DNA of 8,343 bases from DATARH01 sp036264235 (GCA_036264235.1 DATARH010000101.1:1-8343); one strand, 5' to 3'; numbered from the stretch's first letter, positions 1-5,917 are shown. Translations and numbers: made by a program. The notes: generated by a model not told the origin, from the letters alone.

Positions 1-374
1 GCGGCGAGCGGTGGGTCCTCGACGGCGCCGGTAAAGAGGCCGAGGCTCGGATAGAGGAAGGCGGCGTCGATGCCGTCGGCGTCCATGTCCGGAATGCGGG
101 CATGCGGGTCGAAGCCGCCGGGCTTGCCGTCCTTGTAGGCCATCGTGTCGGCCTCGACGACGCCCTGCCGCGCGCCGACCGCGCCGATCCGACCGATGCC
201 GAGCCGGCCATCGCCGACCGTGTGCTCCTCGATGACCAGCCGCTCCTTGCCGTTGTTGCCCGGCACGATGCGCGGCGCCCGATCGCGGAAGGCCGGATCG
301 ATGTAATTGTTCCACAGGTCGAGCGGTTCGAGGATATGCCCGTCGGCGTCGACGACATGGTAGGCGCGGCCCAT
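1..374 (-). CDS. Amidohydrolase-family protein (amidohydrolase 2 type), N-terminal part only
   Basis: The N-terminal 124 codons of a leftward gene that leaves the window at base 1. The protein opens MGRAYHVVDADGHILEPLDLW, and a D-x-D-x-H segment near residues 9-13 matches the first metal-ligand strand of amidohydrolase 2 (TIM-barrel, metal-dependent hydrolase or decarboxylase) proteins. Around residues 90-110, FDPHARIPDMDADGIDAAFLYP is the usual 'R..DMD..GID..vlyPs' region of this family. The ATG at 374 has a good ribosome site (GAGGAG) about 6 bases upstream. The family covers ACMSD-like decarboxylases and many uncharacterised hydrolases, and substrate cannot be assigned from a third of the protein. 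It is transcribed divergently from the flavin reductase gene, and the promoter with palindrome described at 453-481 probably drives it. The family call is fairly sure and the specific function unknown. Confidence 0.8.
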   Translation of the reverse strand, partial: MGRAYHVVDADGHILEPLDLWNNYIDPAFRDRAPRIVPGNNGKERLVIEEHTVGDGRLGIGRIGAVGARQGVVEADTMAYKDGKPGGFDPHARIPDMDADGIDAAFLYPSLGLFTGAVEDPPLA

Positions 375-452
375 CTGTTTCTCCTCGGGAGGTCAGCAAT
401 CGTTGCGGCATCGTAGCGCACGCGGCCAAGTGGCGCGAGCGGCTCGCCAGTC

Positions 453-481
453 ACCATACGCCGTTTCTGAACGCTGTTCAA
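453..481 (-). promoter_or_regulatory. Putative sigma-70 promoter for the amidohydrolase gene
   Basis: Read on the minus strand, TTGAAC (plus 476-481) is followed after exactly 17 bases by TATGGT (plus 453-458). Each element matches 4 of 6 positions of the sigma-70 consensus, at the ideal spacing. The predicted start is near 446, leaving a leader of about 70 bases before the ATG at 374. A 13-base palindrome (468-480) covers most of the -35 element, a position typical of a repressor site. The elements and spacing are seen in the sequence; promoter activity is inferred. Confidence 0.4.
468..480. promoter_or_regulatory. Operator-like palindrome TGAAC-N3-GTTCA
   Basis: A perfect inverted repeat with 5-base arms (TGAAC at 468-472, GTTCA at 476-480) around GCT. 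The symmetry continues outward with one mismatch per side (TTT at 464-466, AAA at 482-484), so 8 of 9 arm positions pair. It lies in the divergent gap and overlaps the -35 of the leftward promoter. Arms and spacing of this kind are common for dimeric repressors such as TetR- or MarR-family proteins, but no regulator gene is visible in the window, so the binding protein is unknown. Confidence 0.4.
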
Positions 482-603
482 AAAATTGCGCACGACCCGG
501 CTGCGCTTTCAGCGCATGGCGCTCCGCCCGCTTCGGTGGGGCTTGCCAGCCCGCCGCGGAATGGGTGGAATGGCGCCGCCTATCCGCCCCACAGCCGAGG
601 ACA
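482..603 (+). other. Leader region before the flavin reductase gene, with small hairpins
   Basis: This part of the divergent gap has no convincing gene. It holds two short perfect inverted repeats: AGCGC/GCGCT with a 3-base loop (511-523) and GGGCT/AGCCC with a 4-base loop (539-552). I could not find a well-spaced -35/-10 pair for the rightward genes; a TTGCGC at 486-491 has no good -10 partner. The hairpins are 5 bp each, which is near what GC-rich DNA gives by chance, so a structured leader is only a possibility. Confidence 0.2.
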
Positions 604-609
604 ATGGCG

Positions 610-1113
610 ATGAACCAGGACGCCAAGAAGACCGCGCTGCGCATGATCCCCTACGGCATCTATGTGCTGACCGCCGATGACGGCAAAGGCAATGTCGCCG
701 GCGCGACGGTGAACTGGGTGACCCAGACCGCGTTCGCCCCGCCGCTGGTCGTCGTCGGGGTCAAGACCGACAGCGGCGCCTATGGCATCGTCAAGAACAC
801 CAAGAGCTTCACGCTCAACATGCTCGGCAAGGAGCACAAGGGCCTCGCCTTCACCTTCTTCAAGCCGGCCCAGATGGCCGACGGGAAGCTCTCCGGCCAG
901 GCGGTTCACAAGGGCAGCAACGGCGCGCCGATCCTCGATGCCGCACTGGCCGCGGTCGAGTGCAAGGTCACCAGCATCGTCGAGCAGGGCGACCATCACA
1001 TTGTCGTCGGCGAGGTCACCGAGGCGCATCTGCCGAAGCCGATCGAGGGCCGCCCCGATGTCGCAATCCTGGAGATGAAGGATCTCGGCGACAACGTGTT
1101 CTACGGCGGTTGA
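610..1113 (+). CDS. Flavin reductase-like FMN-binding domain protein
   Basis: A 167-residue protein that is a single flavin reductase-like split-barrel domain (the DIM6/NtaB group). Such proteins bind FMN and reduce flavins with NAD(P)H, or pass electrons to a partner oxygenase. The family pattern is clear: an N-terminal IPYGIYVLTA strand (residues 13-22), the phosphate-side loop GATVNWVTQTAFAPPLV near 32-48, the KNTKSFTLNML segment near 62-72, and the GDHHIVVGEV strand near 129-138. There are two in-frame ATGs, at 604 and 610. GAGG at 597-600 lies 3 bases from the first and 9 from the second, so 610 is preferred; the difference is two residues. The open frame extends upstream to 403, but that part reads as non-coding. 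The cytochrome c gene follows after 29 bases, probably in the same transcript. The physiological partner and the NADH/NADPH preference cannot be read from sequence. Confidence 0.85.
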   Translation: MNQDAKKTALRMIPYGIYVLTADDGKGNVAGATVNWVTQTAFAPPLVVVGVKTDSGAYGIVKNTKSFTLNMLGKEHKGLAFTFFKPAQMADGKLSGQAVHKGSNGAPILDAALAAVECKVTSIVEQGDHHIVVGEVTEAHLPKPIEGRPDVAILEMKDLGDNVFYGG

Positions 1114-1142
1114 GGCGCCGCGGCCCTAGGGCAACGCGATCC

Positions 1143-1511
1143 ATGTTTCGCGGTTCGGCGATCGCTTTGCTGATGGCGATGGTCCCGCTAGCGGCTCAGG
1201 CGGCCGACATCGATGCCGGCAAGACCGTCTTCAACCGGTGCAAGGTGTGCCACAAGCTCGAAGCCGGAGCGTCGGGCTCGCTCGGGCCCAGCCTGCACGG
1301 CGTCTTCGGCCGCAAGGCCGGCACGGTCGAGGGCTACAACTACTCGGCGGCGATGAAGGAGTCCGGCATCGTCTGGGACGACGAGACGCTGGAGAAGTAC
1401 CTTCGCGACCCGAAAGGCTTTATCCCCGGCAACAAGATGGCCTTTCCCGGCCTGAGGGACGACACCGAGCGAGCCAATCTGCTGGCTTACCTGAAACAGG
1501 CGACGCAATAG
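1143..1511 (+). CDS. Exported class I c-type cytochrome (cytochrome c2/c550-like)
   Basis: A 122-residue soluble periplasmic cytochrome. Residues 1-20 form a signal peptide (one Arg, a hydrophobic core, AQA cleavage site before ADIDAGK), which is short on positive charge. The haem-attachment motif CKVCH is at 33-37, with His37 as proximal ligand. GPSLHGVFGRKAG at 48-60 is the typical class I loop, YSAAMKESGIVW at 67-78 is the conserved middle helix, and NKMAFPG at 97-103 supplies Met99 as the sixth ligand. The mature size of about 102 residues fits a mono-haem cytochrome c2/c550 that carries electrons between periplasmic redox enzymes and an oxidase. The ribosome site is weak: AGGG at 1128-1131 is 11 bases from the ATG and lies inside the palindrome GCCCTAGGGC (1123-1132). 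No nearby in-frame alternative start exists. Its partner enzyme is not in view. Confidence 0.92.
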   Translation: MFRGSAIALLMAMVPLAAQAADIDAGKTVFNRCKVCHKLEAGASGSLGPSLHGVFGRKAGTVEGYNYSAAMKESGIVWDDETLEKYLRDPKGFIPGNKMAFPGLRDDTERANLLAYLKQATQ

Positions 1512-1516
1512 CGCCG

Positions 1517-2431
1517 ATGCCGGCAGCGGAGGGCGCGCGGGCCGAAGCAGCGTTAATCGACGGCAAGGCCGCCGCCGCGGCGCTGCGCCAGCGCGTGGCG
1601 GAAGCGGCCGCCGTGCTGAAATCCGGGCACGGCATTGTCCCCGGTCTCGCCGCGGTGCTAGTCGGCGACGACCCGGCCAGCCAGGTCTATGTCCGCAGCA
1701 AGGAGCGAGCCTGCGCCGCCGCCGGCCTCGCCTCGTTCGAGCATCGCCTCCCGGCCAATGCGGCGCCGGACGCCGTGCTCGACCTCGTTCGCCGGCTCGA
1801 CGCCGACGACCAGATCGACGGGATTCTGGTGCAATTGCCGCTGCCGCGGCAGATCGACCCGCAGGCCGTCATCGCCGCGATCGATCCGGCAAAGGATGTC
1901 GACGGCTTTCACCCGGTCAATATCGGGCGGCTGTGGGGCTCCGAGCCGGGTCTTGTGCCGTGCACACCGCAGGGTTGCCTTATCCTGCTGCGCCAGGTGC
2001 GGGAGAGCCTGGCGGGCGCCGAGGCAGTCGTGATCGGGCGGTCACCGATTGTCGGACGGCCGGTCGCGGCGCTGCTGCTCGCCGCCGATTGCACGATCAC
2101 GATGGCGCATTCAAAGAGCCGCGACCTGGCCGCGATCTGCCGCCGCGCCGACATCCTGATCGCGGCGGCGGGCCGCCCGGGTCTCGTCAAGGGCGATTGG
2201 ATCAAGCCGGGCGCGACGGTCATCGATGTCGGCATCACCCGCGTCAATACGGTCGGCGCAAGCGGGCTCATCGGCGACGTCGATTTCGCGGCGGCCCGGA
2301 AGGTGGCCGGCGCGATCACGCCGGTGCCGGGCGGGGTCGGCCCGATGACGATCGCCTGCATGTTGCGGAACACCGTGCTGGCGGCCTGCCGCCGGCGCGG
2401 ATTGGCCGATCCGGAGGGGTTGCGGCTCTGA
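1517..2431 (+). CDS. folD: FolD: methylenetetrahydrofolate dehydrogenase / methenyltetrahydrofolate cyclohydrolase
   Basis: A 304-residue cytoplasmic bifunctional enzyme of one-carbon metabolism. It interconverts 5,10-methylene-THF, 5,10-methenyl-THF and 10-formyl-THF, using NADP+ in most bacteria. All family signatures are intact and in order: YVRSKERACAAAG (Tyr and Lys of the active site), DGILVQLPLP, PAKDVDGFHPVNIGRL, PCTPQGC, the dinucleotide-binding VVIGRSPIVGRPVA, and the C-terminal PVPGGVGPMTIACMLRNT. The length is slightly above the usual 280-300, owing to a short Ala/Glu-rich N-terminal tail. The ATG at 1517 lies 5 bases after the cytochrome c stop with only a weak ribosome site, suggesting translational coupling to the cytochrome. 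The open frame runs further upstream to 1238, but that part overlaps the cytochrome in another frame and is not FolD-like. The function is certain; the exact start is less so. Confidence 0.95.
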   Translation: MPAAEGARAEAALIDGKAAAAALRQRVAEAAAVLKSGHGIVPGLAAVLVGDDPASQVYVRSKERACAAAGLASFEHRLPANAAPDAVLDLVRRLDADDQIDGILVQLPLPRQIDPQAVIAAIDPAKDVDGFHPVNIGRLWGSEPGLVPCTPQGCLILLRQVRESLAGAEAVVIGRSPIVGRPVAALLLAADCTITMAHSKSRDLAAICRRADILIAAAGRPGLVKGDWIKPGATVIDVGITRVNTVGASGLIGDVDFAAARKVAGAITPVPGGVGPMTIACMLRNTVLAACRRRGLADPEGLRL

Positions 2432-2452
2432 TCCCGTTTCTACTTTCTCGCG

Positions 2453-2478
2453 GGAACCGCGCAAGAAGTGAAATCGTT
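2453..2478 (+). promoter_or_regulatory. EcfG-type general stress response promoter (GGAAC-N17-CGTT)
   Basis: GGAAC at 2453-2457 is followed after 17 bases by CGTT at 2475-2478. Established knowledge: the alphaproteobacterial general stress sigma factor EcfG (SigT, RpoE2) recognises GGAAC-N16-17-CGTT, so all nine specified bases and the spacing match. The predicted start is near 2485, giving a leader of about 30 bases with a GGGAG ribosome site before the ATG at 2515. By eye I found no other full match on either strand. The match is direct observation; sigma factor use is inferred. Confidence 0.65.
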
Positions 2479-2514
2479 CTACCCATGACCATCTCGAAAG
2501 GGAGTTCCCCGGTC

Positions 2515-2877
2515 ATGACGAGAAAGAGTGTGACCACCCTGGCGTTCGCAGCGGTTTGCCTGGGCGTGGTGGCTGGCGTGCCGGCCGCGAACGCGCAGCA
2601 ATTCGTCGACAATCAGCTGATCACCAATGGCCCCCGGGCCAGCCGCGGTGATTTCGGCGACTGGTCGGCGCGCCGCAACGTGATCGAAAGCCGGCATTAC
2701 GACCGCCTGCTGGAAGTGAGCCCCGGTTTCCGGCACTTCCGCATGCGCAAGGAATGCGGCCCGATCAACGACCCGCAGCTGCGTCAAGACTGCCTCGCCA
2801 GCTTCGACCAGTACGAGCCGCGCGGAATGTACGGTTCGTCCGCCTACATCAATCCTCCGTACAGCGCCGGCCAGTAA
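2515..2877 (+). CDS. Small exported protein of unknown function with two mature cysteines
   Basis: A 120-residue protein I do not recognise as a named family. Residues 1-27 are a clear Sec signal peptide: MTRK, a hydrophobic core, and the cleavage site ANA before QQF. There is no lipobox, since the only Cys in the core (15) is preceded by AAV. The mature part, about 93 residues, is charged and aromatic-rich with no membrane segment. It carries exactly two cysteines, Cys81 and Cys93, in KECGPINDPQLRQDC, so an intramolecular disulfide in the periplasm is plausible. The tail is rich in Tyr, Gly and Pro. The ATG at 2515 is preferred over the in-frame ATG at 2485 because GGGAG ends 10 bases upstream, the signal peptide then begins at once, and the predicted EcfG start site falls at about 2485. 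It is monocistronic, ending 23 bases before a terminator. It is probably a stress-induced periplasmic or secreted protein. Confidence 0.8.
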   Translation: MTRKSVTTLAFAAVCLGVVAGVPAANAQQFVDNQLITNGPRASRGDFGDWSARRNVIESRHYDRLLEVSPGFRHFRMRKECGPINDPQLRQDCLASFDQYEPRGMYGSSAYINPPYSAGQ

Positions 2878-2900
2878 CACCTGGTTTGACGCTCTGACGA

Positions 2901-2932
2901 AAGAGGCCGCCCTCAGGGCGGCCTCTTTTTTT
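2901..2932 (+). terminator. Strong intrinsic terminator between convergent genes
   Basis: A perfect 12-bp stem (AAGAGGCCGCCC at 2901-2912 with GGGCGGCCTCTT at 2916-2927), a TCA loop, and a run of seven T at 2926-2932. It starts 23 bases after the stop of the exported-protein gene and is a textbook rho-independent terminator for the plus strand. On the minus strand the same stem is followed by only three T (CTCTTTCG), so it may also stop the leftward operon's transcript, which ends at 2952, but less efficiently. Confidence 0.93.
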
Positions 2933-2951
2933 CCGGCGTGCGGAGCGCCGA

Positions 2952-3758
2952 TCAGGCGAGGACGAAGCGCTCGATCCCCTCGGCCCAGCCATCCTCGTCG
3001 TTGGTCAGCGTGGTGACGCCTTTGGCGGCGCTCTTTACCACATCCGGGGAATTCGCCATCGCGATCGGAAACCCGGCCTCGGCAAACATGTCGAGATCGT
3101 TGTTCATATCGCCGAGCACCGCGATCTCGCTGCGGTCGAGCCCGAGCCGCTCGCCCAATAGCTGGACAATCCGGCCCTTGTTGATGCCCGGTGCAATCAC
3201 GTCGCAGTAATAGGCCTGCGACTTGGCCGCGTGCGCGGTATGGCCCAGCGTCTCCTGCATGATCTTCTCGACCTTGGAGATCAGCGGGTGGTCGTTGCTG
3301 GCGCCGACAATCTTACCGACCGCGCTGAAATGCTTGTCCTCGTATTCCTCGACGACGGTCGGCGGCACATCGATCGTGTGGATTTCGTGATCGACGTGGT
3401 CGCCATTGCGATCGAGGATCACCCATTCATTGCCGACAAAGACCCAGGTGCTGACACCATTCGCATGGAAAGTGTCGACCGCCCTCTTGGCGGCGGCCGG
3501 CGGGATCGTCACCTGCTCGATCACGGTCAAATCCGGCTCGACGATCGAGCCGCCATTGTATCCGCCGAACGGCAAGGTGATCTGCAGCGCGTCGCGCATC
3601 ATGCAGAGACCGAACGGCGGGCGGCTGCTGCAGATCGTGAAGCCGATGCCGTGCTGATGCAATTTGCGCACGGCCGCAACCGCCGAAGGCCGCAAGGCTT
3701 TTTCGGTCGTGACGAGCGTACCGTCGACGTCGGTAATGACGAGCTTGATCTTGCTCAC
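2952..3758 (-). CDS. HAD-IIB (Cof-type) sugar-phosphate phosphatase
   Basis: A 268-residue HAD-superfamily hydrolase with the type IIB cap. The nucleophile motif is DVDGTL at residues 10-15 (Asp10 attacks phosphate, Asp12 is the acid/base). Motif II is CSSRP at 43-47, motif III is Lys194 in GINKGRIV, and the metal-binding motif IV is GDMNND at 216-221. All catalytic residues are present. Cof-like enzymes dephosphorylate sugar phosphates, PLP or nucleotides and are poorly predictable by sequence. It is the last gene of the pentose phosphate operon, 39 bases after rpiA, so a substrate such as a pentose or hexose phosphate, or removal of a side product, is a reasonable inference. The start is GTG at 3758, with AAGG 9 bases upstream; an ATG five bases further upstream is out of frame and hits a stop. 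The leftward transcript ends at or near the hairpin at 2901-2927. Confidence 0.88.
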   Translation of the reverse strand: MSKIKLVITDVDGTLVTTEKALRPSAVAAVRKLHQHGIGFTICSSRPPFGLCMMRDALQITLPFGGYNGGSIVEPDLTVIEQVTIPPAAAKRAVDTFHANGVSTWVFVGNEWVILDRNGDHVDHEIHTIDVPPTVVEEYEDKHFSAVGKIVGASNDHPLISKVEKIMQETLGHTAHAAKSQAYYCDVIAPGINKGRIVQLLGERLGLDRSEIAVLGDMNNDLDMFAEAGFPIAMANSPDVVKSAAKGVTTLTNDEDGWAEGIERFVLA

Positions 3759-3797
3759 AACATTCTGCCTTGCACGGTGAAGGAAGCGGTGAAGAAA

Positions 3798-4490
3798 TTA
3801 GCGGGTCAAAACCTCGACACCGCCGGCCGCCGCGACGATAACGGCGGTGGCGCGCTCAATGAATAACCCGCAATCGACAACCCCGACCGTCTCGACGATT
3901 TGCTTTTCGAGCTTTTTCGAATCCGCGATCTTCCCGAACTTGCAGTCGAGCGTGTAGTTGCCGCCATCGGTGATGAACGGATGGTCTTCGGAGGCATGCC
4001 GCAACACCGGGTCGGCGCCGAGTTTCTTCAGCTTGGCAGCGGTCGCCTGCCAGCCGAATTGCGTCACCTCGACCGGCACCGGCGTGTGGTCGCCGAGCTG
4101 GTCAACCAGCTTTTCCTCATCGACGACGATGATCAGGCGTTCGCCGGCGGTGGCGACGATCTTTTCGCGCAACAGCGCACCGCCCAGCCCCTTGATCAGA
4201 TTGAGGGTGCCGCGCTCGACCTCGTCGGCGCCGTCGATCGTCAGATCGATCTGCGAATATTCGGCAAAGGTGGCGAGCGGAATATTGAGACCGCGCGCCT
4301 GCGTGGCCGTGCGCTCCGAGGTCGGAATACCGACGATCTTCAGCCCTTGCGCAACGCGCGCGCCGAGCCCCTCGACGACAAAATAGGCGGTAGACCCGGT
4401 GCCGAGACCGACCACCATGCCGTCCTTGACGTACTCGATCGCGCGCAGTGCCGACGCCTTCTTCAATTCGTCACGTTGTGACAGCGCCAT
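3798..4490 (-). CDS. rpiA: Ribose-5-phosphate isomerase A
   Basis: A 230-residue cytoplasmic enzyme interconverting ribulose-5-phosphate and ribose-5-phosphate. The phosphate-binding GLGTGST loop is at residues 28-34. The DGADEV motif at 86-91 supplies both active-site aspartates (Asp86, Asp89, equal to E. coli Asp81 and Asp84). KGLGGALLREK at 100-110 supplies Lys100 and the catalytic base Glu109. Length is close to the family norm (about 220-235). There are two in-frame ATGs. The one at 4496 overlaps the pgl stop (ATGA) but leaves a single base after the GGAGG (4498-4502). The one at 4490 has 7 bases after the same GGAGG, the normal distance, and starts MALSQRDELK. I therefore place the start at 4490, two bases after the pgl stop. 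Either way it is translated directly behind pgl in the operon. Confidence 0.95.
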   Translation of the reverse strand: MALSQRDELKKASALRAIEYVKDGMVVGLGTGSTAYFVVEGLGARVAQGLKIVGIPTSERTATQARGLNIPLATFAEYSQIDLTIDGADEVERGTLNLIKGLGGALLREKIVATAGERLIIVVDEEKLVDQLGDHTPVPVEVTQFGWQATAAKLKKLGADPVLRHASEDHPFITDGGNYTLDCKFGKIADSKKLEKQIVETVGVVDCGLFIERATAVIVAAAGGVEVLTR

Positions 4491-4492
4491 TG

Positions 4493-5227
4493 TCATGCCT
4501 CCCCGCGTGCCGCCTTGTCGACAAACCAGACGAGCTCACCGACCGAGGTCACTCGTGCCGAGGGCAGCTCCCGGTCTCCGGCCAGCGCCCGATCCATCAT
4601 CGCCTTTTTGTCGGCGCCGGCGGCCACGAACGCGACCGAGCGGGCGCTGGCGAGCGCCGGGAAAGTCAGCGTCACCCGCGGCACCTGCGGGTTCAATCCC
4701 GGTACCGGCACCTCGGTGACCCAGCGGCTTAGCTCATCGAGCGCCGGCTTGCCGGGAAACAGCGAGGCGGTGTGCCCATCGGGACCCATGCCAAGCAACA
4801 CGACATCGAACAGCGGCCGCGCCGGGTCGAGCGTGTCGGCGCCGTACCAGGATTTCAGCTCACGCTCATAGACACGGGCCGCGTCGGCGGGTCCGCCGGA
4901 ATAGGCAATTCCGTGGATATTCGCCGCCGGCACCGGCGCTTGCGACAGCATCGCCGAATGGGCCATGCCGTAGTTGCTATTGGGATCGTCCCAGGGCACG
5001 AAGCGGTCATCGCCCCAAAACCAGTGCACCCGGTCCCATGGCAGCGCATCGCGCAGCGGCGCGGCGGCGAGCAGCTGGTAAAGGCGCTTCGGCGTGGAGC
5101 CACCAGACAGCGCGACCGAAAACCGGCCCTGCTTGTGACAGGCGAGGTCGGTGACCCATTGCGCAACGCGGTGTGCGAGCGTCTCCGCATCCGCCGAAAT
5201 ATCGATGCGGGGCCGGGATGCTGGCAT
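4493..5227 (-). CDS. pgl: 6-phosphogluconolactonase (DevB/SOL type)
   Basis: A 244-residue cytoplasmic enzyme hydrolysing 6-phosphogluconolactone, the product of Zwf, to 6-phosphogluconate. It belongs to the glucosamine-6-phosphate isomerase-like Pgl family (not the beta-propeller YbhE type). Visible motifs are the phosphate-binding ALSGGSTPKRLY at 39-50, WFWGDDRFVPWDDPNSNYGM at 69-88, and the signature LLGMGPDGHTASLFPG at 144-159, whose Asp and His belong to the active site. Length is normal for the family. The ATG at 5227 follows the rpe stop by 12 bases, and the ribosome site AGGAG overlaps that stop codon (TAG followed by GAG), so the two genes are likely translationally linked. Its last codons hold the ribosome site of rpiA. 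Confidence 0.95.
   Translation of the reverse strand: MPASRPRIDISADAETLAHRVAQWVTDLACHKQGRFSVALSGGSTPKRLYQLLAAAPLRDALPWDRVHWFWGDDRFVPWDDPNSNYGMAHSAMLSQAPVPAANIHGIAYSGGPADAARVYERELKSWYGADTLDPARPLFDVVLLGMGPDGHTASLFPGKPALDELSRWVTEVPVPGLNPQVPRVTLTFPALASARSVAFVAAGADKKAMMDRALAGDRELPSARVTSVGELVWFVDKAARGEA
4498..4502 (-). promoter_or_regulatory. Ribosome binding site that decides the rpiA start
   Basis: On the minus strand GGAGG lies inside the last codons of pgl. It is 7 bases from the ATG at 4490 but only 1 base from the ATG at 4496, which favours the shorter RpiA reading. Confidence 0.65.
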
Positions 5228-5239
5228 CTGCCCTGTCTC

Positions 5240-5917
5240 CTAGGAAGCTGGCCGCGTGGAGGTCCGGATCGCGGTGATCGCCTTGGCGTAATCCGGCGCA
5301 TTGAACACCGCCGAGCCGGCGACGATCGCATTGGCGCCGGCCTCCAGCACCTGCCAGGCATTGTCGCCACCGACACCGCCATCGACTTCGATGATCGTGT
5401 CGAGGCCGCGCTCGTTGCACATCCGCCGAAGCTCACGGATTTTCGGCAACATGCCCGGCAGAAACTTCTGGCCGCCAAAGCCCGGGTTGACGGTCATGAT
5501 CAGCACGATGTCGCACAGTTCGAGCACGTACTCGATCAGCGTCAACGGCGTTCCCGGGTTCAGCACGGTCCCGGCCTTTTTGCCGATGTCGCGGATATGC
5601 GACAGGGTGCGGTGCAGGTGCACCGTCGAACTCGGCTCGCAATGCACCAGGATGTGATCGGCGCCGGCCTTGGCAAAGTCTTCGATGTAGCGCTCAGGCT
5701 CGACGATCATCAGGTGCACGTCGAACGGCTTCTTGGTCGATTTTCGGATCGCGTTGACGACCAAGGGGCCGATCGTCAGGTTCGGCACGAACCGGCCGTC
5801 CATGACATCGACATGGATCCAATCGGCGCCGGCCTCGTCGACGGCGCGCACCTCTGCGTCGAGCCGACCGAAATCGGCCGACAGGATCGACGGCGAAATA
5901 AACACCGGACCGGGCAT
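5240..5917 (-). CDS. rpe: Ribulose-phosphate 3-epimerase
   Basis: A 225-residue TIM-barrel enzyme interconverting ribulose-5-phosphate and xylulose-5-phosphate. Signatures are complete: SPSILSADF at 8-16 (substrate Ser), HVDVMDGRFVPN at 35-46 (metal ligands His35 and Asp37), FDVHLM at 65-70 (His68), VNPGFGGQ at 143-150, EVDGG at 177-181 (catalytic and metal Asp179), and the phosphate-binding GSAVF at 201-205. The ATG at 5917 gives MPGPVFISPSILS and the usual family length. The open frame extends upstream into zwf, but those residues are not Rpe-like. It follows the zwf stop by 14 bases. No clear ribosome site precedes the start, so expression probably leans on coupling to zwf. Confidence 0.95.
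   Translation of the reverse strand: MPGPVFISPSILSADFGRLDAEVRAVDEAGADWIHVDVMDGRFVPNLTIGPLVVNAIRKSTKKPFDVHLMIVEPERYIEDFAKAGADHILVHCEPSSTVHLHRTLSHIRDIGKKAGTVLNPGTPLTLIEYVLELCDIVLIMTVNPGFGGQKFLPGMLPKIRELRRMCNERGLDTIIEVDGGVGGDNAWQVLEAGANAIVAGSAVFNAPDYAKAITAIRTSTRPAS

Noticed and set aside
435..447. GCGAGC-G-GCTCGC palindrome just downstream of the putative amidohydrolase promoter
   Set aside because: A perfect 13-base symmetric site, but made wholly of G/C-rich codon-like sequence with short arms; not distinguishable from chance in this base composition.
468..480. LexA (SOS) box reading of the GAAC...GTTC palindrome
   Set aside because: Alphaproteobacterial LexA sites are direct GTTC-N7-GTTC repeats and Gram-positive ones have GAAC-N4-GTTC; here the spacing is 3 bases and the arms are inverted.
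403..609. Upstream extension of the flavin reductase reading frame
   Set aside because: The added 69 residues are Arg/Ala/Cys-rich with no domain similarity, cover the likely promoter region, and the family normally begins close to the 610 start, which has a ribosome site.
2449..2461. CGCGG/CCGCG mini-hairpin after folD as a terminator
   Set aside because: The stem is only 5 bp with no T-run. The bases are better explained as part of the GGAAC promoter element.
2485..2514. Upstream ATG at 2485 as the start of the exported protein
   Set aside because: It would push the signal peptide ten residues inward, has no good ribosome site, and coincides with the predicted transcription start.
3231..3866. 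Plus-strand open frame (211 codons) antisense to the HAD phosphatase and the end of rpiA
   Set aside because: No family resemblance or ribosome site; both genes on the minus strand have intact catalytic motifs.
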